DNA of 49,682 bases from assembly GCA_022771625.1 (NCBI GenBank), contig JALFCW010000089.1, positions 1 through 49,682 of the forward strand, in the 5' to 3' direction. The first letter of the stretch is position 1, and each line of letters begins with the position of its first letter. Source of the DNA: Prevotella sp. (GTDB lineage: Bacteria > Bacteroidota > Bacteroidia > Bacteroidales > Bacteroidaceae). Position numbers and translations under genes: made by a program. The notes under the pieces were generated by a model that was not told where the DNA came from, did not search any database, and worked only from the letters and a program-made list of their open reading frames with translations. This document shows positions 24,963-34,186 of the stretch, piece after piece.

Positions 24963-27900
24963 TGAAACTGATAAACCACGTTCTTGACATACGTCGCCTG
25001 ATACAACAGGCATTCGACAACCGCTTCTCTCGTATAGGTCTGCGGGCTGACGCGCCTGTGGATGCCTCGGCGCTACAAGAGGAACAGAAGGAGAAGCGGG
25101 TGAATCTGGAGGAGATTATGCAGAGCCACCTCAAGGAGACTGGCGGCAACTATGCTGTGGCTCGTCAGGCCACCATCAACGAGTGTGTATTCACCCTCTT
25201 CAACCGCATTGCCGCAATCAAGGTGATGGAGGCAAAGGAACTGTTTCCGGAGATTATCACCCGGCGCAAGGAGAATGCGGGACGATCGTTTGAGCACAAC
25301 GCATGGCTGGAGGAGCACCCCGAGGAACGTGGGGCGGAGCGCGAGGGACTGAAGCATTTCCTCAATGACCAGTTCGACCGCCTCGGCGAGCACATTCCGC
25401 TCTACCGCAGCGACTATCCCTACGCCCTGCTGCCCACTGCCGACGAACTGAATGAGATAATCGAGAAGTTCAATGCGGTGGAAGAGGACGCTGACTGTGG
25501 AGAGGACGTATGGAAGGGCGACGACATACTTGGTTGGCTCTACGAGAACTTCAACGCCGTGGAGAAGGCGGCACTGAAGCAGAGCGGCGACAAGACAGAG
25601 TATGACAAGGTGTCGCTGCAGAGCCAGGTTTATACTCCGGCTTGGGTGGTGAAGTTTCTTGTGGATAACACTCTTGGCAAGGCGTATCTTGAAATGTACC
25701 CCGACAGCTGCATCAAAGAGAAATACCAGATTGCCAATGTGCCTGACCATCAAGTGCGCCACCCCAAGGATGTGCGTGAGATACGGGTGCTCGACCCTGC
25801 CTGTGGTTCGGGCAACTTCCTCATCTATGCCTTCTCACTGCTCTACGACCTCTACCAAGACCAGATGGACAACTACGGGCGCGACTACAGCCGTCGCGAC
25901 ATTCCGAAGATGATAGTGGAATACAACCTCTACGGTATGGACCTCGACGAGCGTGCGACACAGATAACGCAAATTGCCCTCTTCATCAAGGCTCGCGTGC
26001 TGGGCGGACATCGCAGCCACTGGCCAAGCTACACCAATGTGGTGAGCACGCATTTCTCGCTGCCGACATACGATGATATTATGGGGTCTTTTGAGATATT
26101 TGGAGAATGGGATAAAAACCAGATTGCTACCATACGAAATATATGGGAAGACCTCTGTTCTGCCTATAAGTTTGGCTCGTTGATACGTGTGGAGGAACGT
26201 CTCAACGAGCTTATGCCCAACGATGTGAACCACTCGCTTTTCAATGAGTATGAATTGGCAAGCCTTTTTGACTATAAAAACAATGTCATCACCCAACTTC
26301 GCAACAATGTGAACCAATGGAGCGGTGAGGACAGCAACCCCTATTCTTTGGCAAAGGCAAACGATGCCATCACCTTCCTCGACATCATCAGCCAGAAATA
26401 CGACGTCGTAGTTGCCAATCCTCCTTATACCGATAGTGCCGACTTCGGCAAGGAACTGAAGGCTTTCGTGGAGGCTAACTACAAAAAGCCTTATAAATTC
26501 AACTCCAACCTCTATGCCTGCTTTATCAAACGGTGCTGCGAGTTGGCGGGAATGGAGGGAAAGGTGGGAATGATACATCCTATGACATTCATGTATATCA
26601 AGTCGTTTGAGGATGTCAGAAAGTATATGCTTGATGAAACGCATATCGACCTGTTTGTTGAATATGGTCTGAGCAATCTTTTTGGCAGTATCATGGTAGA
26701 TCCTGCTTTCTATGTCATAGACAAGAATTTGCAAAACAAAAAAGATAGCATATTCATATCTCTCGACCAATATACACGTACCCCAGAGGAAAAGAACAAA
26801 AAGGCTTATTGTCTCCAAGCATTGTTTGATATTGTCGCAAACAATGATAACAAACATGTCTATACCCTCCCTCAGTCCAAGCTGAAGGGCATCAAGTCAT
26901 ATCCTTTTATCTATTGGATTAGCGATGAGTTTAGGAAGAAGTTTGGAAGTAAAACTATAGAAGAAATTCTCAAGCCAGCCCAAGGAGTAGCAACAACAAA
27001 CAATAATAGATTTTTACGGTACTGGTGGGAAGTATCACCCAATTCAATTTCTAAAAATCAGAGTTTTGACAATAAGGATTGGGTCGGTTACTCTAAGGGA
27101 GGACCTTTCATAAAATGGTATGGAAACAATTGGTTACTGATAGATTGGAAAAACAATGGGTACAATTTAAAGAATAGTAAGGCTGTTCTTAGAAATCAAG
27201 ATTGTTATTTTAAAGAAGGTATCACTTATTCTGCGAGTGGAAGTAAAGGAGCATCTTATCGATATCATAATAGTAACTCTTTATTTGACACGGGAGGTTC
27301 GTGTATTTTTATGAAGGAATTTGATAATTTATATTATGCATTAGCTTTTATGAATTCACCATTATGTTCCTACATAATTAATTGCCTGAATCCGACTGTG
27401 AATACACAAGTTGGTGATATGCAAAGAGTTCCATTTGTAATTCCATCAAAAGCTAAGGAAGAGTCTGTTTCTTCGCTATCAAAAGCGAATGTGGCTATCC
27501 AAAAGCAAATGTGCTCTTTATCTATAATAGAGCTAATATATGACTCCTCACCAATAATTCCAAAAGTAGAAGTAATGTTTAAAATAGCAGAATTCTACAA
27601 TATGAGAAATGCTCTACTCACTCAAATCCTCTTAAACGAGTCTGTCATCAACAAGACCGTGTTTGAGGTGTATGAGTTGAGCGAGCACGACAAGCAGATG
27701 GTGTTGGAGAAGGAAGGAGTGCCCGTGGGCGACTTGTCAGTGAGCAGCAGTGCCAAGGCTGCCTATAGGGAATGGCTGACGGCAAACGAGGAGTTTCCCG
27801 TCAGCGACGAGGTATTGGCACATCTCGACAACTTGGAAGAGAACGACGAGCAGCCACGCATCACCGACTTCGACACCCTCTATCAGAACAACAACGAGTG

Positions 27901-28633
27901 GGAGGAGTTCTGCATCAAGCACAAGATGAACCCAGTGGAGGTGTGGTGGCAATTCAAGAATGCCAACATACTGCCCCCGCAACGCACACAGACCTTGGCA
28001 TTCGAACTGCTTACGGACGTCATCCGAACCGTATTGGCAAAAGACGACGACGGAGTAATCCCCCTCGGCGACAAACTCGGCGAGGAACGCCTTGCCATCC
28101 GCATTGAGCGTGAAATGATGGAACGGGGCTATTCGCCGGCACAGTTCAACCAAGTGTGCCAACTGTTGGGTTGCCCCTTGGAGAAGTACCTACAGGAACG
28201 CTTCTTCCAGCAACTCAGCGACCATCTGAACCTCTTCATGTATCTGCCCAAGACCCCATTCATCTGGCATCTCTCTACGGGCAGCCACCACGCCATGGAG
28301 CTGTACGTAAGCATCTATAAGTGGAACCGCGACACCCTCTACCGCGTGCGCTCCATCTATGCCGCCAACCGCGAGACCTCCATCAGCGACCGCCTCAACT
28401 CCCTTGACACCTCCACCACCGAGGGCCGCATGGAGGCACAGGAGCTGAAAGCCCAGCTCGCCGAACTGAAGGAATTCTGCCAGAAGGTTGACGACCTGCT
28501 CGCCTCCGGCTACGACCCCAAGCTCGACGACGGTGTGGGCAAGAACATCGCCCCACTACAGAAGCGCAAGATGCTCAGCTACGAAGTGCTCAACGCCGGA
28601 CAGCTGAAGAAATATCTGAATGCAGATTGGTAA
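24962..28633 (+). CDS. pglX: BREX adenine-specific DNA methyltransferase PglX
   Basis: This 1223-residue m6A methyltransferase marks host DNA for BREX self-recognition. The SAM-binding motif LDPACGSGNFLIYAF is near residue 277 and the catalytic motif VVANPPYTD near 485. The region from about residue 658 to 893 (26935-27640) is conspicuously AT-rich compared with both flanks and includes the expected target-recognition part (for example ITYSASGSKGASYR, DTGGSCIFM). This suggests exchange of the specificity segment. A helical C-terminal part follows. It is preceded by the nested module with a one-base overlap and followed 22 bp later by fic. Confidence 0.95.
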   Translation: MKLINHVLDIRRLIQQAFDNRFSRIGLRADAPVDASALQEEQKEKRVNLEEIMQSHLKETGGNYAVARQATINECVFTLFNRIAAIKVMEAKELFPEIITRRKENAGRSFEHNAWLEEHPEERGAEREGLKHFLNDQFDRLGEHIPLYRSDYPYALLPTADELNEIIEKFNAVEEDADCGEDVWKGDDILGWLYENFNAVEKAALKQSGDKTEYDKVSLQSQVYTPAWVVKFLVDNTLGKAYLEMYPDSCIKEKYQIANVPDHQVRHPKDVREIRVLDPACGSGNFLIYAFSLLYDLYQDQMDNYGRDYSRRDIPKMIVEYNLYGMDLDERATQITQIALFIKARVLGGHRSHWPSYTNVVSTHFSLPTYDDIMGSFEIFGEWDKNQIATIRNIWEDLCSAYKFGSLIRVEERLNELMPNDVNHSLFNEYELASLFDYKNNVITQLRNNVNQWSGEDSNPYSLAKANDAITFLDIISQKYDVVVANPPYTDSADFGKELKAFVEANYKKPYKFNSNLYACFIKRCCELAGMEGKVGMIHPMTFMYIKSFEDVRKYMLDETHIDLFVEYGLSNLFGSIMVDPAFYVIDKNLQNKKDSIFISLDQYTRTPEEKNKKAYCLQALFDIVANNDNKHVYTLPQSKLKGIKSYPFIYWISDEFRKKFGSKTIEEILKPAQGVATTNNNRFLRYWWEVSPNSISKNQSFDNKDWVGYSKGGPFIKWYGNNWLLIDWKNNGYNLKNSKAVLRNQDCYFKEGITYSASGSKGASYRYHNSNSLFDTGGSCIFMKEFDNLYYALAFMNSPLCSYIINCLNPTVNTQVGDMQRVPFVIPSKAKEESVSSLSKANVAIQKQMCSLSIIELIYDSSPIIPKVEVMFKIAEFYNMRNALLTQILLNESVINKTVFEVYELSEHDKQMVLEKEGVPVGDLSVSSSAKAAYREWLTANEEFPVSDEVLAHLDNLEENDEQPRITDFDTLYQNNNEWEEFCIKHKMNPVEVWWQFKNANILPPQRTQTLAFELLTDVIRTVLAKDDDGVIPLGDKLGEERLAIRIEREMMERGYSPAQFNQVCQLLGCPLEKYLQERFFQQLSDHLNLFMYLPKTPFIWHLSTGSHHAMELYVSIYKWNRDTLYRVRSIYAANRETSISDRLNSLDTSTTEGRMEAQELKAQLAELKEFCQKVDDLLASGYDPKLDDGVGKNIAPLQKRKMLSYEVLNAGQLKKYLNADW

Positions 28634-28655
28634 AAATATAATCATTATTTGAATC

Positions 28656-29813
28656 ATGGAACAATATAAAATACCCCACTTACCTCTTGGATATGATTTG
28701 GAAACCAAGGAGGTTTTAAAACAAGTCAACCGTTCTAACAAGAAGTTGGCAGAATTGAAAGGTGTGGCAAAAACCATTCCTAATGAAAGAATACTTATTA
28801 GTTGCCTAACTTTGCAAGAAGCCAAGGATAGTTCAGCTATAGAGAATATCGTGACAACACAAGATGATCTCTATCAAGCAGGATTGGAAAATCAGTCAAT
28901 CCTTGTCAGCGCAGCAGCAAAAGAGGTGCTGAGATATAGGGAGGCTATATCTCATGGGTTCAACTTAATAAAAGAGAACAATCTGCTTACAATAAATACA
29001 ATAAAAGACATACAACGTGTTCTTGTTAAAAACAACGAGGGGTTCAGAACCGTTCCTGGAACTTCTTTAAAAAGCAGTGTTGACGGACGTATTGTTTATA
29101 CTCCACCCCAGGATATTGACACGATAAATAGGACTATGAACAATCTGGAACAATTTGTCAATGATGAAAAATTGTGCGACTATGACCCTTTAGTGAAAAT
29201 GGCAATAATCCATCATCAATTCGAAAGCATCCATCCATTTGGAGACGGGAATGGAAGAACTGGAAGAATTATGAATATCTTATATCTGATACAAACAGAT
29301 GTATTGGATATGCCCATTCTCTATCTGAGCCGATTCATCACTCATCACAAGGCAGATTATTACAGACTTCTACAAGCTATACGTGATAAGCAAAATGACA
29401 ATTTCAAGGAATGGGAAGAATGGATTCTGTTTATTCTAAAAGGCATAGAGGAAACCGCGATTTTTACCATTGATATGGTAAAGGGAATATCTAATCTTAT
29501 GATTTCATTCAAAACAATAATAAGACCTGCATTTGGAAAGAAATATAAGCACGACCTCCTCAATAACCTGTTCTTTCACCCCTATACAAAAATCGAATTC
29601 TTGATGAATGACTTATCTGTTTCAAGACCTACAGCATCAAAATATCTGGAAGACCTTACAAATATGGGATTACTTGAAAAAGTTAAGATGGGTAAAGAAA
29701 ATTATTTCATCAATACAAAATTGGTCAATCTTTTTATGACAAGAGGAGAGTATGGTCAGCAAACTGGAGAAACGATTATCACGCATAAAGAAATTGGCAA
29801 TTCCTTACTATAA
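28656..29813 (+). CDS. fic: Fic-domain protein (class II, self-inhibited AMPylator type) nested in BREX
   Basis: This 385-residue Fic protein has the canonical catalytic motif HPFGDGNGRTGR near residue 193, with catalytic His and the anion-binding loop intact. It carries an N-terminal inhibitory motif SSAIEN near residue 58, the S/TxxxE(G/N) pattern of class II Fic enzymes. The C-terminal 100 residues (KIEFLMNDLSVSRPTASKYL, then NMGLLEKVKMGKENYF) look like a winged helix-turn-helix that may bind DNA. Fic enzymes usually transfer AMP to target proteins. No antitoxin gene lies beside it, in line with in-cis inhibition. It is not a standard BREX component and is AT-rich, so it is probably an insertion. 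Confidence 0.93.
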   Translation: MEQYKIPHLPLGYDLETKEVLKQVNRSNKKLAELKGVAKTIPNERILISCLTLQEAKDSSAIENIVTTQDDLYQAGLENQSILVSAAAKEVLRYREAISHGFNLIKENNLLTINTIKDIQRVLVKNNEGFRTVPGTSLKSSVDGRIVYTPPQDIDTINRTMNNLEQFVNDEKLCDYDPLVKMAIIHHQFESIHPFGDGNGRTGRIMNILYLIQTDVLDMPILYLSRFITHHKADYYRLLQAIRDKQNDNFKEWEEWILFILKGIEETAIFTIDMVKGISNLMISFKTIIRPAFGKKYKHDLLNNLFFHPYTKIEFLMNDLSVSRPTASKYLEDLTNMGLLEKVKMGKENYFINTKLVNLFMTRGEYGQQTGETIITHKEIGNSLL

Positions 29814-29820
29814 GAAAGAC

Positions 29821-29889
29821 AACATGAAAAGAAATTCGTGATTTTTTGTCATGAGTGACATAACATGAAAAGAAAATCGCAATTCTTTT
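29821..29889 (+). repeat. Two imperfect 26-bp direct repeats flanking a small inverted repeat, fic-pglZ gap
   Basis: Repeat copies begin with AACATGAAAAGAAA at 29821 and 29862 (41-bp period, about four mismatches in 26). Between them TGTCA-TGAG-TGACA (29847-29860) is a perfect inverted repeat. The second copy also contains AAAAGAA (29868-29874) paired with TTCTTTT (29883-29889). The 96-bp gap is AT-rich and unusually long for this compact operon. It may be an operator, RNA processing site or insertion scar. Confidence 0.6.
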
Positions 29890-29909
29890 ATATATAAATA
29901 GGACTGAAT

Positions 29910-32111
29910 ATGATACAGAAGTGGTTCATTGATGACATACAAAGGGTGCTCAGTGAGCATCGCTACATAGTAGTGACTGATGCACGAGGCGAAGGCTACT
30001 ACTTGCTCAACTACTTGCCGCAAGAGTATATGCTGATAGCCGTCAAGGACGAATGGGGCGAGATAGAGGCAAAATATCTCGCTGAGTCGAAGTACAGGAA
30101 TGAGAAAGTGGTATTCTACGCCAAGAAAAAGGCAGAGAAGCTCACTTTCCTTCAGGAATATGTGCAGACGGCAGGACTGTTGGCATTAGATGACATGGAG
30201 GCGTACATCAGGCAGAAACTTTTTGACGCCACTGGCAAGAACACGACTATAGCACGCGAGAAACTGTTGTTGGCGGGAAAACTGAGCGAGGGGAAAGACC
30301 TGAAATGGTGGATTTCGGTGGCAGAGGGCATTACCGAACCGCTGAACATGAAAGAAAGCCTGTTGCCGTTCTTGTATGCTCCCAATGACAAAAGAAAGGA
30401 GATGGACGACACGCTATGGAACGTCTTCCGTGAAGAGGTATATAATATACTAAGTAAGACTCCAACCGAACAACCTGCAGACGTGTTGGCGCAGGAGGTG
30501 GTAAAGATTATGTTCCAACGTATAGTTGACAACACGATAGAAGGCTTGCTGCTCGATGTGTATTACCAATGGGCCGACAGCGCGGAAAAGGTTGACACGC
30601 TAAGAAAATATGTTGAAAGCTATGCCTTGAATGATAATATCGACGTGCTGGAGGTACATCCCGACCATCCGTTTGACTTTCTTGACCGCAAGTTGATGAA
30701 ACAGCTGAGCAATGCCATCAAGTCAGGGCAAGACACAACAGACATTGTCAAGTATATACAAAAACGTTCTGCAAGCCGGAAAGCAAAGGTGTTCAAACCG
30801 CAATGGCTCATTAGTGTGCTGACACTCTGCACCTTTGAGATGAAGGACATGAACGACATTGACGATTACACCAAAATGGCAGAGTTCTACAGGCAGAACT
30901 TCTCGATGCTTGACACTGCCATGAGGAAGATATACGTAGCTTGGCTGAACGACGAACCTACCCTACGCCCACTGCAAGAACACTATACCCAACTGAACAA
31001 GGAACTGCTGACAAAATGGTATTCCTTGAACGGGAAATACACACCAACACAGGCGGCCATTGTTGCCAATGCTCTCGAAGGCGACAAACGCACGGCAGTT
31101 ATCGTATGTGATGGGCTGCGCTTGGAAATCGCCGAATGCGTAGCAAAGGGCTTGACTGACAAGGATATGATGATAAGCAGGAATGTGGCTTTGGCGGTTC
31201 TTCCCTCTGTCACAGAGAACGGAATGAGCGCACTGTTTGGATGCAAAGAACCGACAACAAATGCACAGGCAAGGTTTGCTAACCTAAAGAAGGCATGTCC
31301 AGACGTGGAGATTCTACCTCTGGGCATGATTGGCGAAAGCACAACGGCCAAGAAGTTGGTACTCACCTATGGAGATATTGACGAAGTGGGTGAAAAGAAG
31401 CAGATGGGCGGACTTAAGGACATTGACAATTATGAGACGGAACTGCGAGAAAAGACAAAGACGCTCTTCCGGCTTGGCTATGAAAAGGTGGTGCTTACAA
31501 CCGACCATGGTTTTGTAATAACTGGCATTCTTGACGAGGCAGACAAGGAACCACGACCTAATGGTCAGATATTGAAGATAGAAGAGCGATTTGTGCTGAC
31601 GGAACATCCTTTGGCTTCCCATAAACTCATTGAAATGGAAGGCAGGTATTTCGACAGTAATTATCAGTATTATGCCAAAACAGACAAGCCTTTTGTGACA
31701 AAGGGCAAATATGGCTATTCTCATGGCGGTTTCACTCCACAGGAGTGTATCATACCAGTGTATGAACTCACCAAGAAGAACGATGACTTTACGTTTGGCA
31801 TTGCAATCTCCAACAAGAGTGAACTAAGGAATATTACAGGAAATTACTTCACAGTAAAGTTGAAAGCGGATAAATGTGACGAGAGCCTGTTTACACAAAA
31901 AAGGAAAATAAAGGTGATGCTTTTTGCAGGCAACAAATTGGCGGATGGCAATGCGCTACATACCATGAAACCTGGTGATACGTTTAGCCAAGAATATGAA
32001 TGGAGCGACGGAATAGACAAAGTGGTCATCACTGACAAGGAAACAGCTGCACAGATTGACAGTTGTGAGATAAGAAAATCGTCATCAAGGGATATTGATG
32101 ACCTGTTCTAA
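29910..32111 (+). CDS. pglZ: BREX protein PglZ (alkaline phosphatase superfamily)
   Basis: This 733-residue PglZ-domain protein is a core BREX component. Metal-site motifs of the alkaline-phosphatase fold are visible: IVCDGLRLEIAE near residue 400, TTDHGFVIT near 530 and SHGGFTPQECIIPV near 604. The N-terminal half is helical and the last 100 residues form a beta-rich domain ending in an acidic tail (RDIDDLF). PglZ is required for BREX methylation and defence; some family members have nuclease or phosphodiesterase activity. It follows the repeat-bearing gap after fic and precedes brxL by 21 bp. Confidence 0.93.
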   Translation: MIQKWFIDDIQRVLSEHRYIVVTDARGEGYYLLNYLPQEYMLIAVKDEWGEIEAKYLAESKYRNEKVVFYAKKKAEKLTFLQEYVQTAGLLALDDMEAYIRQKLFDATGKNTTIAREKLLLAGKLSEGKDLKWWISVAEGITEPLNMKESLLPFLYAPNDKRKEMDDTLWNVFREEVYNILSKTPTEQPADVLAQEVVKIMFQRIVDNTIEGLLLDVYYQWADSAEKVDTLRKYVESYALNDNIDVLEVHPDHPFDFLDRKLMKQLSNAIKSGQDTTDIVKYIQKRSASRKAKVFKPQWLISVLTLCTFEMKDMNDIDDYTKMAEFYRQNFSMLDTAMRKIYVAWLNDEPTLRPLQEHYTQLNKELLTKWYSLNGKYTPTQAAIVANALEGDKRTAVIVCDGLRLEIAECVAKGLTDKDMMISRNVALAVLPSVTENGMSALFGCKEPTTNAQARFANLKKACPDVEILPLGMIGESTTAKKLVLTYGDIDEVGEKKQMGGLKDIDNYETELREKTKTLFRLGYEKVVLTTDHGFVITGILDEADKEPRPNGQILKIEERFVLTEHPLASHKLIEMEGRYFDSNYQYYAKTDKPFVTKGKYGYSHGGFTPQECIIPVYELTKKNDDFTFGIAISNKSELRNITGNYFTVKLKADKCDESLFTQKRKIKVMLFAGNKLADGNALHTMKPGDTFSQEYEWSDGIDKVVITDKETAAQIDSCEIRKSSSRDIDDLF

Positions 32112-32132
32112 ACAAGAAAAAGTATTGAAGAC

Positions 32133-34166
32133 ATGATAGAACTTGACTCAAAACTTCTTGACCTGTTCAAGGGATATGTAGTGAGAAAGGATGTGGTGCG
32201 CAGTGTGAAAGGCGGCGCAAATGTTCCGGTGTTTGTACTTGAATATCTGCTTGCCAACTCTTGCAGCACGGATGACGAAGAGAAAATACAGGAGGGTATT
32301 GAAAGCGTGAAGCGCGTGTTGCATGATCACTATGTCAATCCCGACGAGGCTACACTTGTGCAGGCGAAGATTCGCGAAAGAGGCACATATAAGATTATCG
32401 ACAAGATTTCCGTAAGACTTGACCCGTCGAAAGACAAATACTGGGCGGAAATGTCAAACCTTGCCATCCATGATGCCAATATCTCAGAAGAGATTATCAG
32501 CCAGCATGAGAAGATGATGCTGGGCGGCATTTGGGCTATCATCGACGTTGACTATGACAATACCATAGTAATTGGCAAGAAGATATATCCGTTTGTGGTA
32601 AGCAAGGTAAGACCTATACAGTTGTCAAACTTTGAGGAAGACAAAGTGGCGAGAGCACGCTCTATGTTCTCAAATGAGGAATGGCTCAACGTGTTGTTAC
32701 GCAGTGGTGGATACGAACCGGAATCGGAAGGAATGACAGAACGAATGAAGATGCTTCTTCTCTCACGTTTCATTCCTTTGGTGGAAGCCAACTTCAACAT
32801 GGCGGAACTGGGTCCACGATCGTCAGGAAAATCATTTGTTTTCAAGGAGCTTTCTCCTTACTCTATGCTCGTCAGTGGCGGACAGGGAACGGCAGCGTCG
32901 CTGTTTGTAAACAATGCCAACGGACAGATTGGAGCCGTCGGGAAATGGGACGCGATATGCTTCGACGAGTCAACCGACGAACTGTTCAAAGACCGTGAGG
33001 TGGTGCCATTGATGAAGGACTATATGGAGAGTGGCTCTTTCTCAAGAGGCGGCAGGTCGGGCGAAAAGGCTGCCAACGTTTCCATCATCCTGAATGGCAA
33101 TATTAACCAGCCTGTTGAAACGGTGCTGCAGACATCCCATCTGTTCTCACCTTTCTCAGACAAGATTTGCAACGATACCGCTTTTCTGGATCGTATCGGA
33201 TTTTTCCTGCCTGGATGGGAGGTTATGAAGTTTGCCCCTTCCAACTTCACCAACCACTTTGGTTTCAGTACAGACTTCTTCAGTGAGTTCCTGCATACAC
33301 AACGCAAAACAACCTATACTGATGCCATAGACAAATACTTTACGCTTGGCGCACAGATGAAACAACGAGACACGAAACCGGTGCGCAAGACGGTGTCGGG
33401 ACTTATCAAACTTATGCACCCGGACGGAGCGTTTACCAAGGAAGACGTGCGCAACTATCTTGTATGGGCCATTGAGATGCGCAGAAGGGTGAAAGAGCAA
33501 CTCAAGAGAATAGGCGGTATGGAGTTTTGGGACACTAACTTTTCATACATTGACAAGGATACACAGGAGGAATTCTTTGTAGCAGTACCGGAAGAGCGTG
33601 GCACAAACCTGATAGAAGATGCTCCTCTTGCACCAGGCACTTGTTATACTGCAACAAGCAATGGGGATAAAGTGTCGCTGGTGAAAATAGAGGTTATATC
33701 CATTCCCGGCAATGGCAAACTAACCATCACCGGCAGCACGTCAACAGAAGCAAAGGAAGACATAAGAAACACATATAACTATATACGTGCAAACGAAAAG
33801 ACCATATTGTCGCAGCATCATTCACTTGCGAATATAGATATTACGGTACAGATAACCACAATGCTTGGCATTGGAGTGCATAAAGGCATTGGTGGGGCTA
33901 CATTCGCAGCTATTGTGTCGTCGGTGTTCGGAAGGAACCTGAAAACTGCCCTTGGTGTAATTGGGAATATCAGCATAGGCGGCGCGATAGAACGTGCCAT
34001 AAACTTCAACGACAGAGTCTCAATGTTGTCTGAGAATGGTGCGAAGAACGTGTTGGTGCCTATGGACAATCTCTCAGAGATGGCGACACTACCACCTGCC
34101 ATTCTTGGGAAAACGGATATACCGTTATATGCCAACACACAGATGTTGATTCAAAAGATGATATAA
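32133..34166 (+). CDS. brxL: BREX protein BrxL (AAA+ with Lon-like C-terminal domain)
   Basis: This 677-residue terminal BREX gene has an N-terminal region (about 1-200), an AAA+ core with Walker A GPRSSGKSF near residues 226-234 and AICFDES-type Walker B, and a C-terminal Lon-protease-like fold from about 560 (MLGIGVHKGIGGATFAAIVS, then GAKNVLVPMDNL). Where Lon has its catalytic Ser (D-G-P-S-A-G) this protein reads K-G-I-G-G-A, and the catalytic Lys position appears to be Arg. It is therefore probably not a protease. Presence of brxL places the system in type 1 BREX. The cobalamin gene cobD starts 20 bp later. Confidence 0.92.
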   Translation: MIELDSKLLDLFKGYVVRKDVVRSVKGGANVPVFVLEYLLANSCSTDDEEKIQEGIESVKRVLHDHYVNPDEATLVQAKIRERGTYKIIDKISVRLDPSKDKYWAEMSNLAIHDANISEEIISQHEKMMLGGIWAIIDVDYDNTIVIGKKIYPFVVSKVRPIQLSNFEEDKVARARSMFSNEEWLNVLLRSGGYEPESEGMTERMKMLLLSRFIPLVEANFNMAELGPRSSGKSFVFKELSPYSMLVSGGQGTAASLFVNNANGQIGAVGKWDAICFDESTDELFKDREVVPLMKDYMESGSFSRGGRSGEKAANVSIILNGNINQPVETVLQTSHLFSPFSDKICNDTAFLDRIGFFLPGWEVMKFAPSNFTNHFGFSTDFFSEFLHTQRKTTYTDAIDKYFTLGAQMKQRDTKPVRKTVSGLIKLMHPDGAFTKEDVRNYLVWAIEMRRRVKEQLKRIGGMEFWDTNFSYIDKDTQEEFFVAVPEERGTNLIEDAPLAPGTCYTATSNGDKVSLVKIEVISIPGNGKLTITGSTSTEAKEDIRNTYNYIRANEKTILSQHHSLANIDITVQITTMLGIGVHKGIGGATFAAIVSSVFGRNLKTALGVIGNISIGGAIERAINFNDRVSMLSENGAKNVLVPMDNLSEMATLPPAILGKTDIPLYANTQMLIQKMI

Positions 34167-34186
34167 TAGCTCTAATTTCATATCAG

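Noticed and set aside
25835..26857. 340-residue open frame antisense to pglX
   Set aside because: It mirrors the methyltransferase coding frame, ends over its catalytic region and shows no domain of its own.
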